A stretch of DNA of 64,000 nt from Flagellimonas oceani (GTDB lineage: Bacteria; Bacteroidota; Bacteroidia; Flavobacteriales; Flavobacteriaceae): NCBI RefSeq assembly GCF_011068285.1, contig NZ_CP049616.1:2522501-2586500 (forward strand), in the 5' to 3' direction. Under the pieces are notes generated by a model. That model saw nothing but the letters and a program-made list of their open reading frames with translations, did not search any database and was not told where the DNA came from. Positions within the stretch are counted from its first letter, which is position 1. Each line of letters opens with the position of its first letter. Positions 27,720-36,322 of this stretch are shown here, in pieces. The position numbers were made by a program, and so were the translations under genes.

Positions 27720-28664
27720 CTATGCCTCAATGGATGCCGGAATACCTTCTTCTTGAGAGGCATACAAATTTTTGAGTGCCTGACATATATTGGCATATTG
27801 AAAAGTAAAGCCTTCCTCCTCTATTTTTTTACCGCTCACTCTTTGACTGGCCAACAAAAGGGTCGACATTTTGCCCAAAATAGCTTTAAGAAGAAAAGCG
27901 GGCACATTGGGCAACCATAGTGGACGGTCCAAAACCCTTGCCAATTCCTTTGTAAGTTTTGTGTTGGTCACCGGATTTGGGGCCACGGCATTGTAGACTC
28001 CTTTAAGATTGTTCTCTACGGCAAAGACGAACATTTGTGCCAAATCTTCAATATGTACCCAAGATTGCCATTGGTCTCCCGTTCCAATGGGCGCACCTAT
28101 AAAATTTTTTACCGGAAAGGCCATTTTTGGCAACGCACCGCCATCGGCAGAGAGTACAAGGCCTATTCGTATTTTGGCCACATCCAGCCCTAGGCTCTGA
28201 AATGTATTGGCCTCAGCTTCCCATTTGGTCACTACTTCCCCTAAAAAACCATCGTCTACTTTGTTGGTTTCCTCATCATAATAATCACAAACGGAATCGG
28301 GGTATATCCCTATCGCCGATGCGGAAACCAAACATTCCACTTCTCTGTTATTGGATCGTTCCAATCCATTCTTCAACGTTTGAAGACTATTTATCCTGCT
28401 GGAAAGCACTCTCTTTTTATGTTTTGGGGTCCAACGTTTTGCGATACTTGCACCTGCCAAATTTATGATGGCCTGTACATCCCTAAAACATTCCAAATCA
28501 ATCTCTCCTTTGTTCGGATTCCAATAAAATCCCTGGAAATCTTCGGAAGAATCTATCTTATCCTTGCTTGTGGTCAAATAATTTACGGGTATGCCTTTTT
28601 GGTGCAACACCTTTACTATGGCTTGCCCCACTAATCCCGTAGCTCCTGTTATCAACACCTTCAT
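27720..28664 (-). CDS. TIGR01777 family NAD(P)-dependent epimerase
   Basis: A 314-residue short-chain-dehydrogenase-fold protein of the SulA/YfcH group. It has the N-terminal cofactor site MKVLITGATGLVGQAIV, IINLAGASIAKRWTPKHKK (family signature), and SASAIGIYPDS. A C-terminal DUF1731-like tail contains VSGKKIEEEGFTFQY. Substrate unknown. Single gene with its own -7 box and terminator. Confidence 0.9.
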   Translation of the reverse strand: MKVLITGATGLVGQAIVKVLHQKGIPVNYLTTSKDKIDSSEDFQGFYWNPNKGEIDLECFRDVQAIINLAGASIAKRWTPKHKKRVLSSRINSLQTLKNGLERSNNREVECLVSASAIGIYPDSVCDYYDEETNKVDDGFLGEVVTKWEAEANTFQSLGLDVAKIRIGLVLSADGGALPKMAFPVKNFIGAPIGTGDQWQSWVHIEDLAQMFVFAVENNLKGVYNAVAPNPVTNTKLTKELARVLDRPLWLPNVPAFLLKAILGKMSTLLLASQRVSGKKIEEEGFTFQYANICQALKNLYASQEEGIPASIEA

Positions 28665-28680
28665 AAATCATCCTTTTGTA

Positions 28681-28688
28681 CAAAGTTA
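28681..28688 (-). promoter_or_regulatory. -7 box of the epimerase gene
   Basis: TAACTTTG on the minus strand (TAnnTTTG), about 17 bases before the ATG, giving a leader near 10 bases. A -33 element is not evident. Confidence 0.5.
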
Positions 28689-28797
28689 TAGGTTTAATCG
28701 ACTGTTTATGAGACCTTAATTTAGCTTTAACATATTTGTTTAAACTTTAGATCTATTTATGATACCAAAGTGCCAAAACTTAACAGGTCGTTGACAG

Positions 28798-29463
28798 TTA
28801 TTGGGTTTTAACGGCCCTGAGCATTTCTCTTTTACCGGGTGGTCCGGGCAATCGCTCAACGGTTAAACCAACGGCCTGCATGGCCCTGCGTACACTGCCT
28901 TTGGCGGCATAAGTGACCAGAACGCCACCAATGGTAAGCGCTTGGTGCATTTTTGAGAAGATTTCTTCTGTCCACAGATCTGGTTGCACGCGGGCGCCAA
29001 ATGCATCAAAATAGATAAGGTTGAACAGGTTTTGCTGGTTGATCTGCTTAAAATCCTTTTTTTGCTTCAAAAGGGAGAAATCGGGCGTGATCGCAATAGG
29101 CTTTTCCCATGGGCCACTGTGCATTTGTTGAAATGCTTGCTGCAGCCCTTCAAATTCCAACTGCTTACAATAATCCAATTGGTTTACTTCTTCCATGGAA
29201 ACGGGAAATGCCTCCACACCGACGTAATCGATTTGCAGGTTTTGGGTCGCTGCTTCGTGGAGCGTAATCAACGCGTTCAAGCCTGTCCCAAAACCGATTT
29301 CCAATAAATGGATTTTTCTATTTTGGAACAATCTCAGACCATGATCGATAAAAACATGGTAGGCCTCTTGGACAGCACCGTGTTTGGAATGGTACTGTTC
29401 GTCCCAATCTTCTATTTGGATGGTCTTGGAGCCATCACCTGTGGTGATTATCTTTCGCTTCAA
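28798..29463 (-). CDS. mnmD: tRNA U34 methyltransferase MnmD
   Basis: A SAM-dependent enzyme that methylates nm5s2U34 to mnm5s2U34 in tRNA; it equals the methyltransferase half of E. coli MnmC, without the oxidase half. The 221 residues show the start QIEDWDEQYHSKHGAVQE, SAM motif LLEIGFGTGLNAL, VGVEAFP, and IYFDAFGARVQPDLWT with the catalytic-site acid. It overlaps the DUF4920 gene by four bases. Confidence 0.88.
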   Translation of the reverse strand: MKRKIITTGDGSKTIQIEDWDEQYHSKHGAVQEAYHVFIDHGLRLFQNRKIHLLEIGFGTGLNALITLHEAATQNLQIDYVGVEAFPVSMEEVNQLDYCKQLEFEGLQQAFQQMHSGPWEKPIAITPDFSLLKQKKDFKQINQQNLFNLIYFDAFGARVQPDLWTEEIFSKMHQALTIGGVLVTYAAKGSVRRAMQAVGLTVERLPGPPGKREMLRAVKTQ

Positions 29464-29948
29464 GGTTGGCTGGCGATCAGTACTCCGTCCGCTTCGAACC
29501 TTAGGGTTTTCTTGGGAGCGGTGATCTGGGCCAGTTCCTCCTCGGATGCACCTTCGTCCTCGGCGTAGTGCTTTTGGTCCTCAACGGACATCTCTTCGAA
29601 AAAAGCGGCACCGTTCATCACCACCTTCTTTCCGGCAGCATCTTTCGGCACAAAGAACCCATAATCTTTAAAGCGGACAAAAACCTCGTCATTGGACTCC
29701 AGTTCCACCTTCATCCAGCAACCTTTAGCCTGGCAAACTTCCTTGATCTCACCAACAATTTGGGTCTGCAAAGAATCCTTACCTGAAATTCCTTCAAACG
29801 GAGCCGATGTTTTGGAAGCCTCCCCGGAGACTTTAAATTCCTCTCCAAAGTAATCGCCCTTTATGGCTTCTTGCTTGCACGAAACCAGGACAATACCCAA
29901 TAAAATAATAGCAGCAAAAGTGTTAAAAATCCTCATTTTTGATAACAT
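29460..29948 (-). CDS. DUF4920 lipoprotein
   Basis: A 162-residue exported protein with an apparent lipoprotein signal ending LVSC. The body fits DUF4920: GDYFGEEFKVSG, then CQAKGCWMKVELES and VRFKDYGFFVPKDA. These pairs of cysteines suggest metal or disulfide chemistry. An alternative ATG at 29936 would also keep the signal. Its stop overlaps the mnmD start. Function is not established. Confidence 0.85.
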   Translation of the reverse strand: MLSKMRIFNTFAAIILLGIVLVSCKQEAIKGDYFGEEFKVSGEASKTSAPFEGISGKDSLQTQIVGEIKEVCQAKGCWMKVELESNDEVFVRFKDYGFFVPKDAAGKKVVMNGAAFFEEMSVEDQKHYAEDEGASEEELAQITAPKKTLRFEADGVLIASQP

Positions 29949-30042
29949 TTAAGTAATTGTGGGTCAAGTCTAATATTTAGATTTGATAAACGTCCAAAAC
30001 TAACAATAAATAGCTAATTTTAGCCCTGTAAATGTAAGTGAT

Positions 30043-31110
30043 ATGGAAACATTAGCGAATAAAATAGCTATAGAAAGAGCTAAAAACTCAAAAATCCATG
30101 ATGTGGATTTTGACAATCTTTCTTTTGGAAGTGTTTATTCCGACCATATGTTGGTCTGTGATTATAAAAACGGAGAGTGGTCCGCTCCCAAGGTGGTTCC
30201 CTACCAGCCCATTACACTGGATCCTTCTGCAAAGATTTTCCACTACGGACAATCCATTTTTGAAGGAATGAAAGCCTACAAGGACGATAACGGCAAGGTT
30301 TGGCTTTTTAGACCCGAAGAAAACTGCAAACGATTGAACAAGTCCGCAGAGAGACTTGCCATTCCACAAATACCCGAAGCTTATTTTATGGAAGGGCTCA
30401 ACACACTTATCCAAGTGGAAAGTGATTGGATCCCCCAAAACCCCGGAAGCTCCCTTTACATAAGACCGTTTGTGTTTGCATCAGGAAACGGATTTCATGC
30501 CTCTCCTGCAAACGAATATAAATTTATAATCGCTTGCGCTCCTTCCGGGTCCTATTTTTCTGGAAAGGTGAAGGTCTTGATAGAAGAGACCTATTCGCGA
30601 GCAGCCAATGGAGGTGTAGGTTACGCCAAAGCAGGCGGTAACTATGCCGGACAGTTTTATCCAACAAAGTTGGCCGCCGATAAGGGCTACCAACAAGTCA
30701 TCTGGACGGACGACAATACCCATGAATTTATTGAGGAGGCAGGTGCCATGAACGTTTTTGTGCGCATCAACGATACCTTGATGACCGCTCCTACGAGCGA
30801 CCGTATCTTGGACGGAATAACAAGGAAGAGCATTTTGGACATTGCCAAGGATGAAGGCATTACAACCGAAGTTCGTAAAATATCCGTTCACGAATTGGTG
30901 GAGGCCGCAGAAAATGGCTCATTAAAGGAAATGTTCGGTGCAGGTACCGCAGCGGTAGTTTCCCCAATATCAGGTTTTGGATATCATGGAAAAGATTATG
31001 ATTTGCCAGAGTTGGAAGAAAGCTATGCTTCTTTGTTGAAGAAAAGAATGACGGATATTCAATATAACCGTGCCGAAGATAAATTTGGATGGCGACACGA
31101 AGTCATCTAA
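30043..31110 (+). CDS. ilvE: branched-chain-amino-acid aminotransferase
   Basis: A PLP enzyme interconverting valine, leucine and isoleucine with their 2-oxo acids. At 355 residues it is the longer, eukaryote-like class. Motifs: IFHYGQSIFEGMKAY, the PLP-lysine region YAKAGGNYAGQ, then DDNTHEFIEEAGAMNVF, and MFGAGTAAVVSPI. Single gene with a strong terminator. Its branched-chain 2-oxo acids lead to isobutyryl-CoA, the substrate class of the IcmF encoded at 38.8-42.3 kb. Confidence 0.95.
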   Translation: METLANKIAIERAKNSKIHDVDFDNLSFGSVYSDHMLVCDYKNGEWSAPKVVPYQPITLDPSAKIFHYGQSIFEGMKAYKDDNGKVWLFRPEENCKRLNKSAERLAIPQIPEAYFMEGLNTLIQVESDWIPQNPGSSLYIRPFVFASGNGFHASPANEYKFIIACAPSGSYFSGKVKVLIEETYSRAANGGVGYAKAGGNYAGQFYPTKLAADKGYQQVIWTDDNTHEFIEEAGAMNVFVRINDTLMTAPTSDRILDGITRKSILDIAKDEGITTEVRKISVHELVEAAENGSLKEMFGAGTAAVVSPISGFGYHGKDYDLPELEESYASLLKKRMTDIQYNRAEDKFGWRHEVI

Positions 31111-31120
31111 TAAACCCAAT

Positions 31121-31147
31121 AAAAAAGGCGCCGATGGCGCCTTTTTT
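31121..31147. terminator. bidirectional terminator after ilvE
   Basis: AAAAAAGGCGCC GATG GCGCCTTTTTT, a perfect GC stem with T runs on both strands, between convergent genes. Confidence 0.9.
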
Positions 31148-31532
31148 ATTTATCAATTATAGCTTGAATGTCAGGTTTGAAGTAGTTGGGGCCCTTTAAT
31201 ACTTTTCCATCCTCACGGTAAATAGGTTTTCCATCAGCCCCAAGTTTGCTCATGTTACTGCGCTGTATCTCCTCAAAAACTTCCTCTATCTTATATTGCA
31301 TGCCATGCTCCAATATGGTTCCGCACAAAATATAGAGCATATCCCCAAGTGCATCGGCAACTTCCACCAAATCGTTGTTATTGGCAGCTTCCAAATATTC
31401 GCGGTTTTCCTCGTCCATCAAATTAAACCTAAGTTTGTTCTTATCAGCACCCAGGTCGGCTTTGGGTGCTTTCAACACTCCCAGACCAAACGAATTGTGG
31501 AATAGCTCCACAGCTTTAATTTTACTTTCCAT
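31146..31532 (-). CDS. MazG-like / PRA-PH nucleotide pyrophosphohydrolase
   Basis: A 128-residue all-alpha NTP pyrophosphohydrolase-type protein. The metal-site pattern EENREYLEA plus VEVADALGDMLYIL matches the phosphoribosyl-ATP pyrophosphohydrolase-like family. It may clean up non-canonical nucleotides. The tail has GADGKPIYREDGKVLKGPN, common in this group. Single gene, convergent with ilvE. Confidence 0.85.
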   Translation of the reverse strand: MESKIKAVELFHNSFGLGVLKAPKADLGADKNKLRFNLMDEENREYLEAANNNDLVEVADALGDMLYILCGTILEHGMQYKIEEVFEEIQRSNMSKLGADGKPIYREDGKVLKGPNYFKPDIQAIIDK

Positions 31533-31572
31533 TACTTTATTTTGATTTAGCTTTGCATAAAAATATTAAAAT

Positions 31573-31761
31573 ATGTTCACCACAGGACAGCTAATTTTTG
31601 CTGCATTATTCTTTATTGCTTTTGTCGCAATTATCTATTTCTCGTACAGAAAAGACAAAAGACTGCACAAAAAAAATTACAAAGGCGTAATTTGGATACT
31701 CATCTCATTCATATCTTTCATAATTATCCTTTTCTTGATTAAATACTTCCTTAAAAATTAA
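31573..31761 (+). CDS. small two-helix membrane protein
   Basis: 62 residues with two hydrophobic segments (~5-24 and 41-58) separated by a basic loop (SYRKDKRLHKKNYKG). It resembles short flavobacterial hypothetical proteins but I know no function. It is divergent from the MazG-like gene and lies upstream of the 59-residue protein and crcB. Confidence 0.65.
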   Translation: MFTTGQLIFAALFFIAFVAIIYFSYRKDKRLHKKNYKGVIWILISFISFIIILFLIKYFLKN

Positions 31762-31819
31762 CAATTATTTTGCAGTTACCACAAAAACACTCATACTCAC
31801 AACAATACTGACACTTCAA

Positions 31820-31850
31820 TTTCGTTCTTATAAGAAAAAACGTACTTTTG
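31820..31850 (+). promoter_or_regulatory. promoter of the orf59-crcB unit
   Basis: TACTTTTG (31843-31850) matches TAnnTTTG, with a TTTCG (31820-31824) 18 bases upstream as an imperfect -33. It precedes the small ORF at 31880. Confidence 0.5.
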
Positions 31851-31879
31851 CTTTAACATTAATTTAGCACCTAACCTAA

Positions 31880-32059
31880 ATGACTGTATTTTTTGGTATT
31901 CTGTTTGTTTTGCTTGCTATTAATGCCATCCTGTTGATTTTCAGCGTCAACGGGGCTAAAGAACGATTTGTAAAACCGATTCAACGGATTTCCGAAGCCT
32001 CATCTACAAAAATTTTCCCCCGAGAGGCAGTAGAAACCGAATACAAAGAAGCGGTTTAG
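31880..32059 (+). CDS. 59-residue small membrane protein upstream of crcB
   Basis: An ORF of 59 codons plus stop. It begins MTVFFGILFVLLAINAILL, one membrane helix, followed by a cytoplasmic-type tail ending EYKEAV. It has a promoter-like TAnnTTTG box 30 bases upstream and is followed 15 bases later by crcB, so it is probably co-transcribed. I recognise no named family. The membrane-helix start and good context support it as a real gene. Confidence 0.7.
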   Translation: MTVFFGILFVLLAINAILLIFSVNGAKERFVKPIQRISEASSTKIFPREAVETEYKEAV

Positions 32060-32074
32060 TTTTATCTTTAGGGC

Positions 32075-32446
32075 ATGAAACAGGCCTTACTTGTCTTTTT
32101 GGGAGGGGGATTTGGAAGCGTATTTCGCTATTTTATTTCCAGATCGCTCAACCCGATTTTTCACAATTTTTTTCTGGGAACATTTTTAGTGAACATTGTT
32201 GGATGTTTATTGATAGGCCTTTTTCTTGGGTTGTCGGCTAAAGGCAACATACTTTCCTATAATAACACCTTGTTTCTTGCCACTGGGTTCTGCGGTGGCT
32301 TTACTACTTTTTCCGCATTTGCTTTCGAAAAACATTCTTTATTAAAGGATGGTGACCTGCTCAATTTTTCTATCTACATGATTTCCAGCATAGGCATCGG
32401 AGTTTTGGCCGTTGTTTTGGGATTGTGGGTCGCCAAACACATTTAG
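32075..32446 (+). CDS. crcB: fluoride efflux channel CrcB
   Basis: A 123-residue Fluc-type channel with four membrane helices that exports fluoride. Signatures: GGGFGSVFRYFISR, then FLVNIVGCLLIGLFLG, and GFCGGFTTFSAFAFE, which holds the central-sodium and pore-lining residues. No fluoride riboswitch is evident upstream. It follows the 59-residue ORF by 15 bases. Confidence 0.93.
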   Translation: MKQALLVFLGGGFGSVFRYFISRSLNPIFHNFFLGTFLVNIVGCLLIGLFLGLSAKGNILSYNNTLFLATGFCGGFTTFSAFAFEKHSLLKDGDLLNFSIYMISSIGIGVLAVVLGLWVAKHI

Positions 32447-32597
32447 TAGTTATAAATTACATTTTTTAAGTTAAAATTTGTTAAAAACTAAACATTTACA
32501 GTTTTTAAGATGCATAATCTTGCGAAAATTGAGCTCAAATGCATCAAATGTTAACTTAAAATCAATAATTACCCAACAAATATTAATATAAAATTAA

Positions 32598-32625
32598 ATA
32601 CCCCTAAAATTTAAGGGGTATTTTT
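32598..32625 (+). terminator. terminator downstream of crcB
   Basis: AATACCCCT / AAGGGGTATT stem with a T run (TTTTT). It is some 150 bases past crcB and upstream of the P-II promoter, so it insulates the two units. Confidence 0.7.
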
Positions 32626-32629
32626 CTTA

Positions 32630-32695
32630 TACCCATAAAAATACCCGACACACCCCATACTTTTTTATGGTCTTGGCTTTTATCCTATATATTTG
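32630..32695 (+). promoter_or_regulatory. promoter and putative operator of the P-II/amt unit
   Basis: TATATTTG (32688-32695) is a perfect TAnnTTTG -7 box. About 50 bases upstream is TACCCATAAAA (32630-32640), followed by further ACCC repeats. A similar ACCCCCATAAAA lies upstream of the type II glutamine synthetase gene, so a shared nitrogen regulator is possible (inference). Confidence 0.5.
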
Positions 32696-32718
32696 AGACA
32701 TCAATTAACTACTTAATT

Positions 32719-33057
32719 ATGAAAAAAGTCGAGGCAATTATTAGAAAATCCAAATTTGATGAGGTGAAAAAAGCCCTCCATCAAATTGAGGTCAACTTCT
32801 TTAGTTACTGGGATGTAACGGGAGTTGGAAATGAAAAACAAGGACATGTCTATCGTGGCATATCGTACAGCACTAGCGATATACAGCGAAGGTATTTGGT
32901 TATCGTGGTTAGCGATGACTTCCTGGAAAAAACCGTGAACGTTTTATTGGACACTGCGAGCACTGGCAACGTAGGTGATGGAAAAATTTTCGTCTCCGAT
33001 GTTATCGAAGCCTACAGGATTAGAACCAAGGAAAGCGGAAGCGCAGGAATCAACTAA
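32719..33057 (+). CDS. glnK: P-II nitrogen regulatory protein
   Basis: A 112-residue P-II signal protein that senses 2-oxoglutarate and ATP/ADP and controls Amt. It has the T-loop HVYRGISY with both tyrosines kept, and the B-loop STGNVGDGKIFV. It lies 34 bases upstream of amt, the usual sign of a GlnK-type regulator that blocks the channel. No uridylyltransferase gene is near, so whether the tyrosine is modified is open. Confidence 0.92.
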   Translation: MKKVEAIIRKSKFDEVKKALHQIEVNFFSYWDVTGVGNEKQGHVYRGISYSTSDIQRRYLVIVVSDDFLEKTVNVLLDTASTGNVGDGKIFVSDVIEAYRIRTKESGSAGIN

Positions 33058-33091
33058 CATTAATAGCCAAAAAACTTTAAAAACTTAGATT

Positions 33092-34372
33092 ATGATTATT
33101 CAAGAACAAGAAGCGATAGACAAAGCCGTTGAAGCCATCACTGGCGACATGGGGGCCCTCTGGATCACCCTTGCGGCTATATTGGTGTTTTTTATGCAGG
33201 CAGGTTTCACCCTGTTGGAAATAGGTTTTACCCGAAGCAAGAACACTGGTAACATTATTATGAAAAACGTAATGGACTTGGCCGTTGGTTCGGTCATGTT
33301 CTGGGCTGTAGGTTACGCCATTATGTACGGTAGCGACCTCGTAGGCGGAGGATTCTTTAGATCAAGTCCATCCGATCAAGGATATTTCTTTTTTAGTGCC
33401 GATGATTGGTACAACCTGTTCTTCCAAACAGTATTCTGCGCTACAGCGGCCACTATTGTATCGGGAGCGATTGCAGGTAGGACCAAATTTTCGACCTATT
33501 TGATTTTTTCCGCTGTCCTTACCACCATCATCTACCCGATTTCAGGTAGCTGGTACTGGCCATTTGATGACGATGCATGGTTGAACACCGCAGGGTTTGT
33601 TGATTTTGCAGGTTCTTCCGTGGTACACGCCGTAGGTGGTGCAGCAGCATTGGTTGCCGCTATTTTGGTAGGACCCAGAATCGGAAAATACGTAGATGGA
33701 AAAGCACAGGCGATTCCTGGTCACAACATGGCCTTTGGTGCGCTAGGGGTATTTATTCTTTGGTTGGGATGGTTCGGATTTAACGGTGGTTCCCAATTAG
33801 CTTGGGGCGGCGACGATACCATCGCAGCGACCAGTGTTATCATTAACACGAACCTAGCCGCTGCCATCGGAGCCATTGCAGCCCTTTTCTTTACTTGGGC
33901 CCGATATGGCAAAGCTGATATTTCCATGACCCTTAACGGCGCTTTGGCCGGGTTGGTGGGCATTACAGCCGGATGTGGTGCCGTGAATGCTTGGGGAGCC
34001 CTTGCCATTGGCTTGGTATGCGGTATAATAGTGGTAGTATCCATTGAGTTTATCGATAAAAAACTTAAAATCGACGACCCAGTAGGTGCCATCTCCGTTC
34101 ACGGAGTATGTGGATTCCTTGGAACTGTACTGATTGGCCTATTTGCACTTGACGGCGGATTGTTGTACGGTGGCGGAGCCAAACTACTATGGGTTCAGAC
34201 CTACGGATCGTTGTCCTACATTCTTTGGGCGGCCCTTGCATCCTTCATAGTACTTTTCATCTTGAAGAAGACTATTGGACTTAGAGTTTCCGAAAAAGAG
34301 GAAGTTGAAGGCCTTGATCTACACGAACATGGTGTAGAAGCATATCCTGAACACATTTCTCAAGACAAATAA
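33092..34372 (+). CDS. amt: ammonium transporter
   Basis: A 426-residue Amt/Rh channel with about 11 membrane helices. Motifs: MQAGFTLLEIGFTRSKN, the signature DFAGSSVVHAVGGAAALVAA, FGALGVFILWLGWFGFNGGS, and ISVHGVCGFLGTVLIG with the second pore histidine. The cytoplasmic tail is acidic. It lies in a P-II/amt unit and upstream of a porin gene. Confidence 0.96.
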   Translation: MIIQEQEAIDKAVEAITGDMGALWITLAAILVFFMQAGFTLLEIGFTRSKNTGNIIMKNVMDLAVGSVMFWAVGYAIMYGSDLVGGGFFRSSPSDQGYFFFSADDWYNLFFQTVFCATAATIVSGAIAGRTKFSTYLIFSAVLTTIIYPISGSWYWPFDDDAWLNTAGFVDFAGSSVVHAVGGAAALVAAILVGPRIGKYVDGKAQAIPGHNMAFGALGVFILWLGWFGFNGGSQLAWGGDDTIAATSVIINTNLAAAIGAIAALFFTWARYGKADISMTLNGALAGLVGITAGCGAVNAWGALAIGLVCGIIVVVSIEFIDKKLKIDDPVGAISVHGVCGFLGTVLIGLFALDGGLLYGGGAKLLWVQTYGSLSYILWAALASFIVLFILKKTIGLRVSEKEEVEGLDLHEHGVEAYPEHISQDK

Positions 34373-34414
34373 GAAAGAAAGACTTTCAAACTCACAACAA
34401 GATTGTAAAAAGGA

Positions 34415-34440
34415 ACGGAGCGTTCTGCCAAACGCTCCGT
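34415..34440 (+). terminator. strong hairpin between amt and the porin gene
   Basis: A perfect 10-bp stem, ACGGAGCGTT / AACGCTCCGT, with a 6-base loop. The following bases (CTGATAACC) lack a T tract, so it is either a weak terminator or an mRNA-stabilising or processing element that sets the amt:porin ratio. Confidence 0.55.
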
Positions 34441-34519
34441 CTGATAACCTTTTCAATCAAACTCACAATTATTATACAACTAACTGTCCTTCAAGAAAGG
34501 ACAACTAAACGATTATGAT

Positions 34520-35572
34520 ATGAAAACGATTATAAATACAAATTTCGGAAAAATTTTGGCTATCGCCATTATTTCAATGGTAACATTTTCAGCCTCTGCA
34601 CAAGAGGAAGAGACAACTCCAAAGTTCAGCTTTAGTGGTACTGTTGACGCTTATTACAGAGCGAATATCACTGCTCCAAATGATGAGGAAGCCATTGCTC
34701 CAGGGTCATCTTTTGCACAATTACCCGGTTTCTCTTTGGGCATGGCCAACCTTATAGCCGCTTATGAAGGTGAAAAGGTAGGTTTTGTGGCCGATTTGGT
34801 ATTTGGCCCACGGGGTACCGATGCTATTTTTGAATCTCCCATGTATTCAGCAACGGGAGATATTATAAATCAATTATATGTGTATTGGAATGTAAGTGAT
34901 GCCGTAACCCTTACTTTTGGTAACTTCAACACTTTCTTGGGCTATGAAGTAATATCTCCGGCAGCTAACTTTAACTACAGTACATCTTACCTATTCTCTT
35001 ATGGGCCATTTAGCCACACAGGTTTAAAGGCTGATTTTGATTTGGGCAACGAATGGTCCGCCATGGTTGCTGTGATGAACCCAACCGATTTGACCGAGTT
35101 CAACCCAACCGGCGATTACGCTGTTGGTGCCCAATTAGGTTACTCTGGCCAATTTTTGAACTTCTTGTACAGCCAAGGTGGTTTTGAAGTCGACTATACC
35201 GGTGGTTTTGACCTTTCAGATGAGTTCTTTTTGGGTATTAATGCAGCTTATTTTGACAACAGCGACGTAGAAGTAGATTTTGCAGGTGTGGCACTTTATC
35301 CCCAATATGCAATTTCAGACACTTTCAGCTTGGGGTTACGAGGTGAGTATTTTACCGAAACGGATTTGGGCGCTATAGACCAAACAGATTCACTGACAGG
35401 GGATTTAGATGTATTTGCCGTTACTTTAACGGGAAGTGCCACTATTGGAAACTTGATTCTTAAGCCAGAAGTTAGATTGGACAGCGCCTCTGAAGATGCG
35501 TTTATCGATAACGATTTAGCACCAACAGGAAGTTTGGCTTCTGTATTGTTCGCTGCGATTTACTCCTTCTAA
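34520..35572 (+). CDS. outer-membrane beta-barrel porin (nitrogen-linked)
   Basis: A 350-residue outer-membrane protein with signal peptide ILAIAIISMVTFSASAQ. Amphipathic strands run throughout and the protein ends with an aromatic strand (LASVLFAAIYSF), which fits BAM-dependent insertion. It has the pattern of the putative beta-barrel porin-2 family (FSGTVDAYYRAN at the start). It lies 147 bases after amt, so it may pass ammonium or small amines. Confidence 0.85.
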   Translation: MKTIINTNFGKILAIAIISMVTFSASAQEEETTPKFSFSGTVDAYYRANITAPNDEEAIAPGSSFAQLPGFSLGMANLIAAYEGEKVGFVADLVFGPRGTDAIFESPMYSATGDIINQLYVYWNVSDAVTLTFGNFNTFLGYEVISPAANFNYSTSYLFSYGPFSHTGLKADFDLGNEWSAMVAVMNPTDLTEFNPTGDYAVGAQLGYSGQFLNFLYSQGGFEVDYTGGFDLSDEFFLGINAAYFDNSDVEVDFAGVALYPQYAISDTFSLGLRGEYFTETDLGAIDQTDSLTGDLDVFAVTLTGSATIGNLILKPEVRLDSASEDAFIDNDLAPTGSLASVLFAAIYSF

Positions 35573-35593
35573 CCATATAATTGATATGACACG

Positions 35594-35629
35594 AAAAAAG
35601 CCTTACTCCAATAGGATTAAGGCTTTTTT
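35594..35629. terminator. bidirectional terminator after the porin gene
   Basis: AAAAAAGCCTTA / TAAGGCTTTTTT stem with a 12-base loop, T runs on both strands, between convergent genes. Confidence 0.9.
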
Positions 35630-36266
35630 AGTCCTTGTTAAAATTTTTCACTCCTGCTCTCACTTTAGTTCTCAAATAATTTTGCCTTGGCACTAGAGGG
35701 CAGGAGTACTTTTTGTTATACACGCAGTAAGGATTGTATGCCTTGTTAAAGTCGATCACCAGCGTATCGCCTTCGGGAATCTTCAAATCAATATACCTCC
35801 CTCCTCCATACGTCTCTTCCCCATTGGTATTATCCAAAAAAGGCAAAAACAGATAATCTTCGTATTCCTCATCATCCATCAAATCCAAACTTTGGTATAC
35901 TTCCAATTGATGCTCTTCACCATTTAAGCTAAAATGTGCGATTCCATATACAACTTCCCGTGTTTGTCTATCCGTGGTGCTGGGCATTAGAAAGGGTTCC
36001 GCATCGGGAGTGCGAACAAAGCGGGCCTTCACTATATAAGTGGTATCGGGCTCAAAAAAATCGAGTCCTTCAAAATCTTTGCGGTATTTATCGGGCAAGG
36101 GGGATGAATCCGGGTCCTTGAAACTCTCGTTCTGCTCCTTTTGATATTCGAGAATATCCGCTACCAAATCTGATTTTGGGGTTACGGACTTCTCTTCGTC
36201 GTGGTATTTTTTACCCCGTCCGCAGGCCATCAAAAAAACTACCGATAGTAATAGTGCATATTTCAT
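35628..36266 (-). CDS. DUF1684 lipoprotein
   Basis: A 212-residue exported protein with lipoprotein signal MKYALLLSVVFLMAC. The body matches DUF1684: ARFVRTPDAEPFLMPSTTDR, then FLPFLDNTNGEETYGGGRYIDL, and the C-terminal DFNKAYNPYCVYN...CPLVPRQN region. Function is unknown. Single gene. Confidence 0.87.
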   Translation of the reverse strand: MKYALLLSVVFLMACGRGKKYHDEEKSVTPKSDLVADILEYQKEQNESFKDPDSSPLPDKYRKDFEGLDFFEPDTTYIVKARFVRTPDAEPFLMPSTTDRQTREVVYGIAHFSLNGEEHQLEVYQSLDLMDDEEYEDYLFLPFLDNTNGEETYGGGRYIDLKIPEGDTLVIDFNKAYNPYCVYNKKYSCPLVPRQNYLRTKVRAGVKNFNKD

Positions 36267-36322
36267 CCCGAAGCTGTTTTCACAAAAATACAGCTTAAAC
36301 TTGGAAGACCTAAAGTCTTTGG

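Noticed and set aside
31762..31879. Fluoride riboswitch upstream of the crcB unit
   Set aside because: The leader lacks the conserved riboswitch core and is mostly a promoter and short A/T-rich leader.
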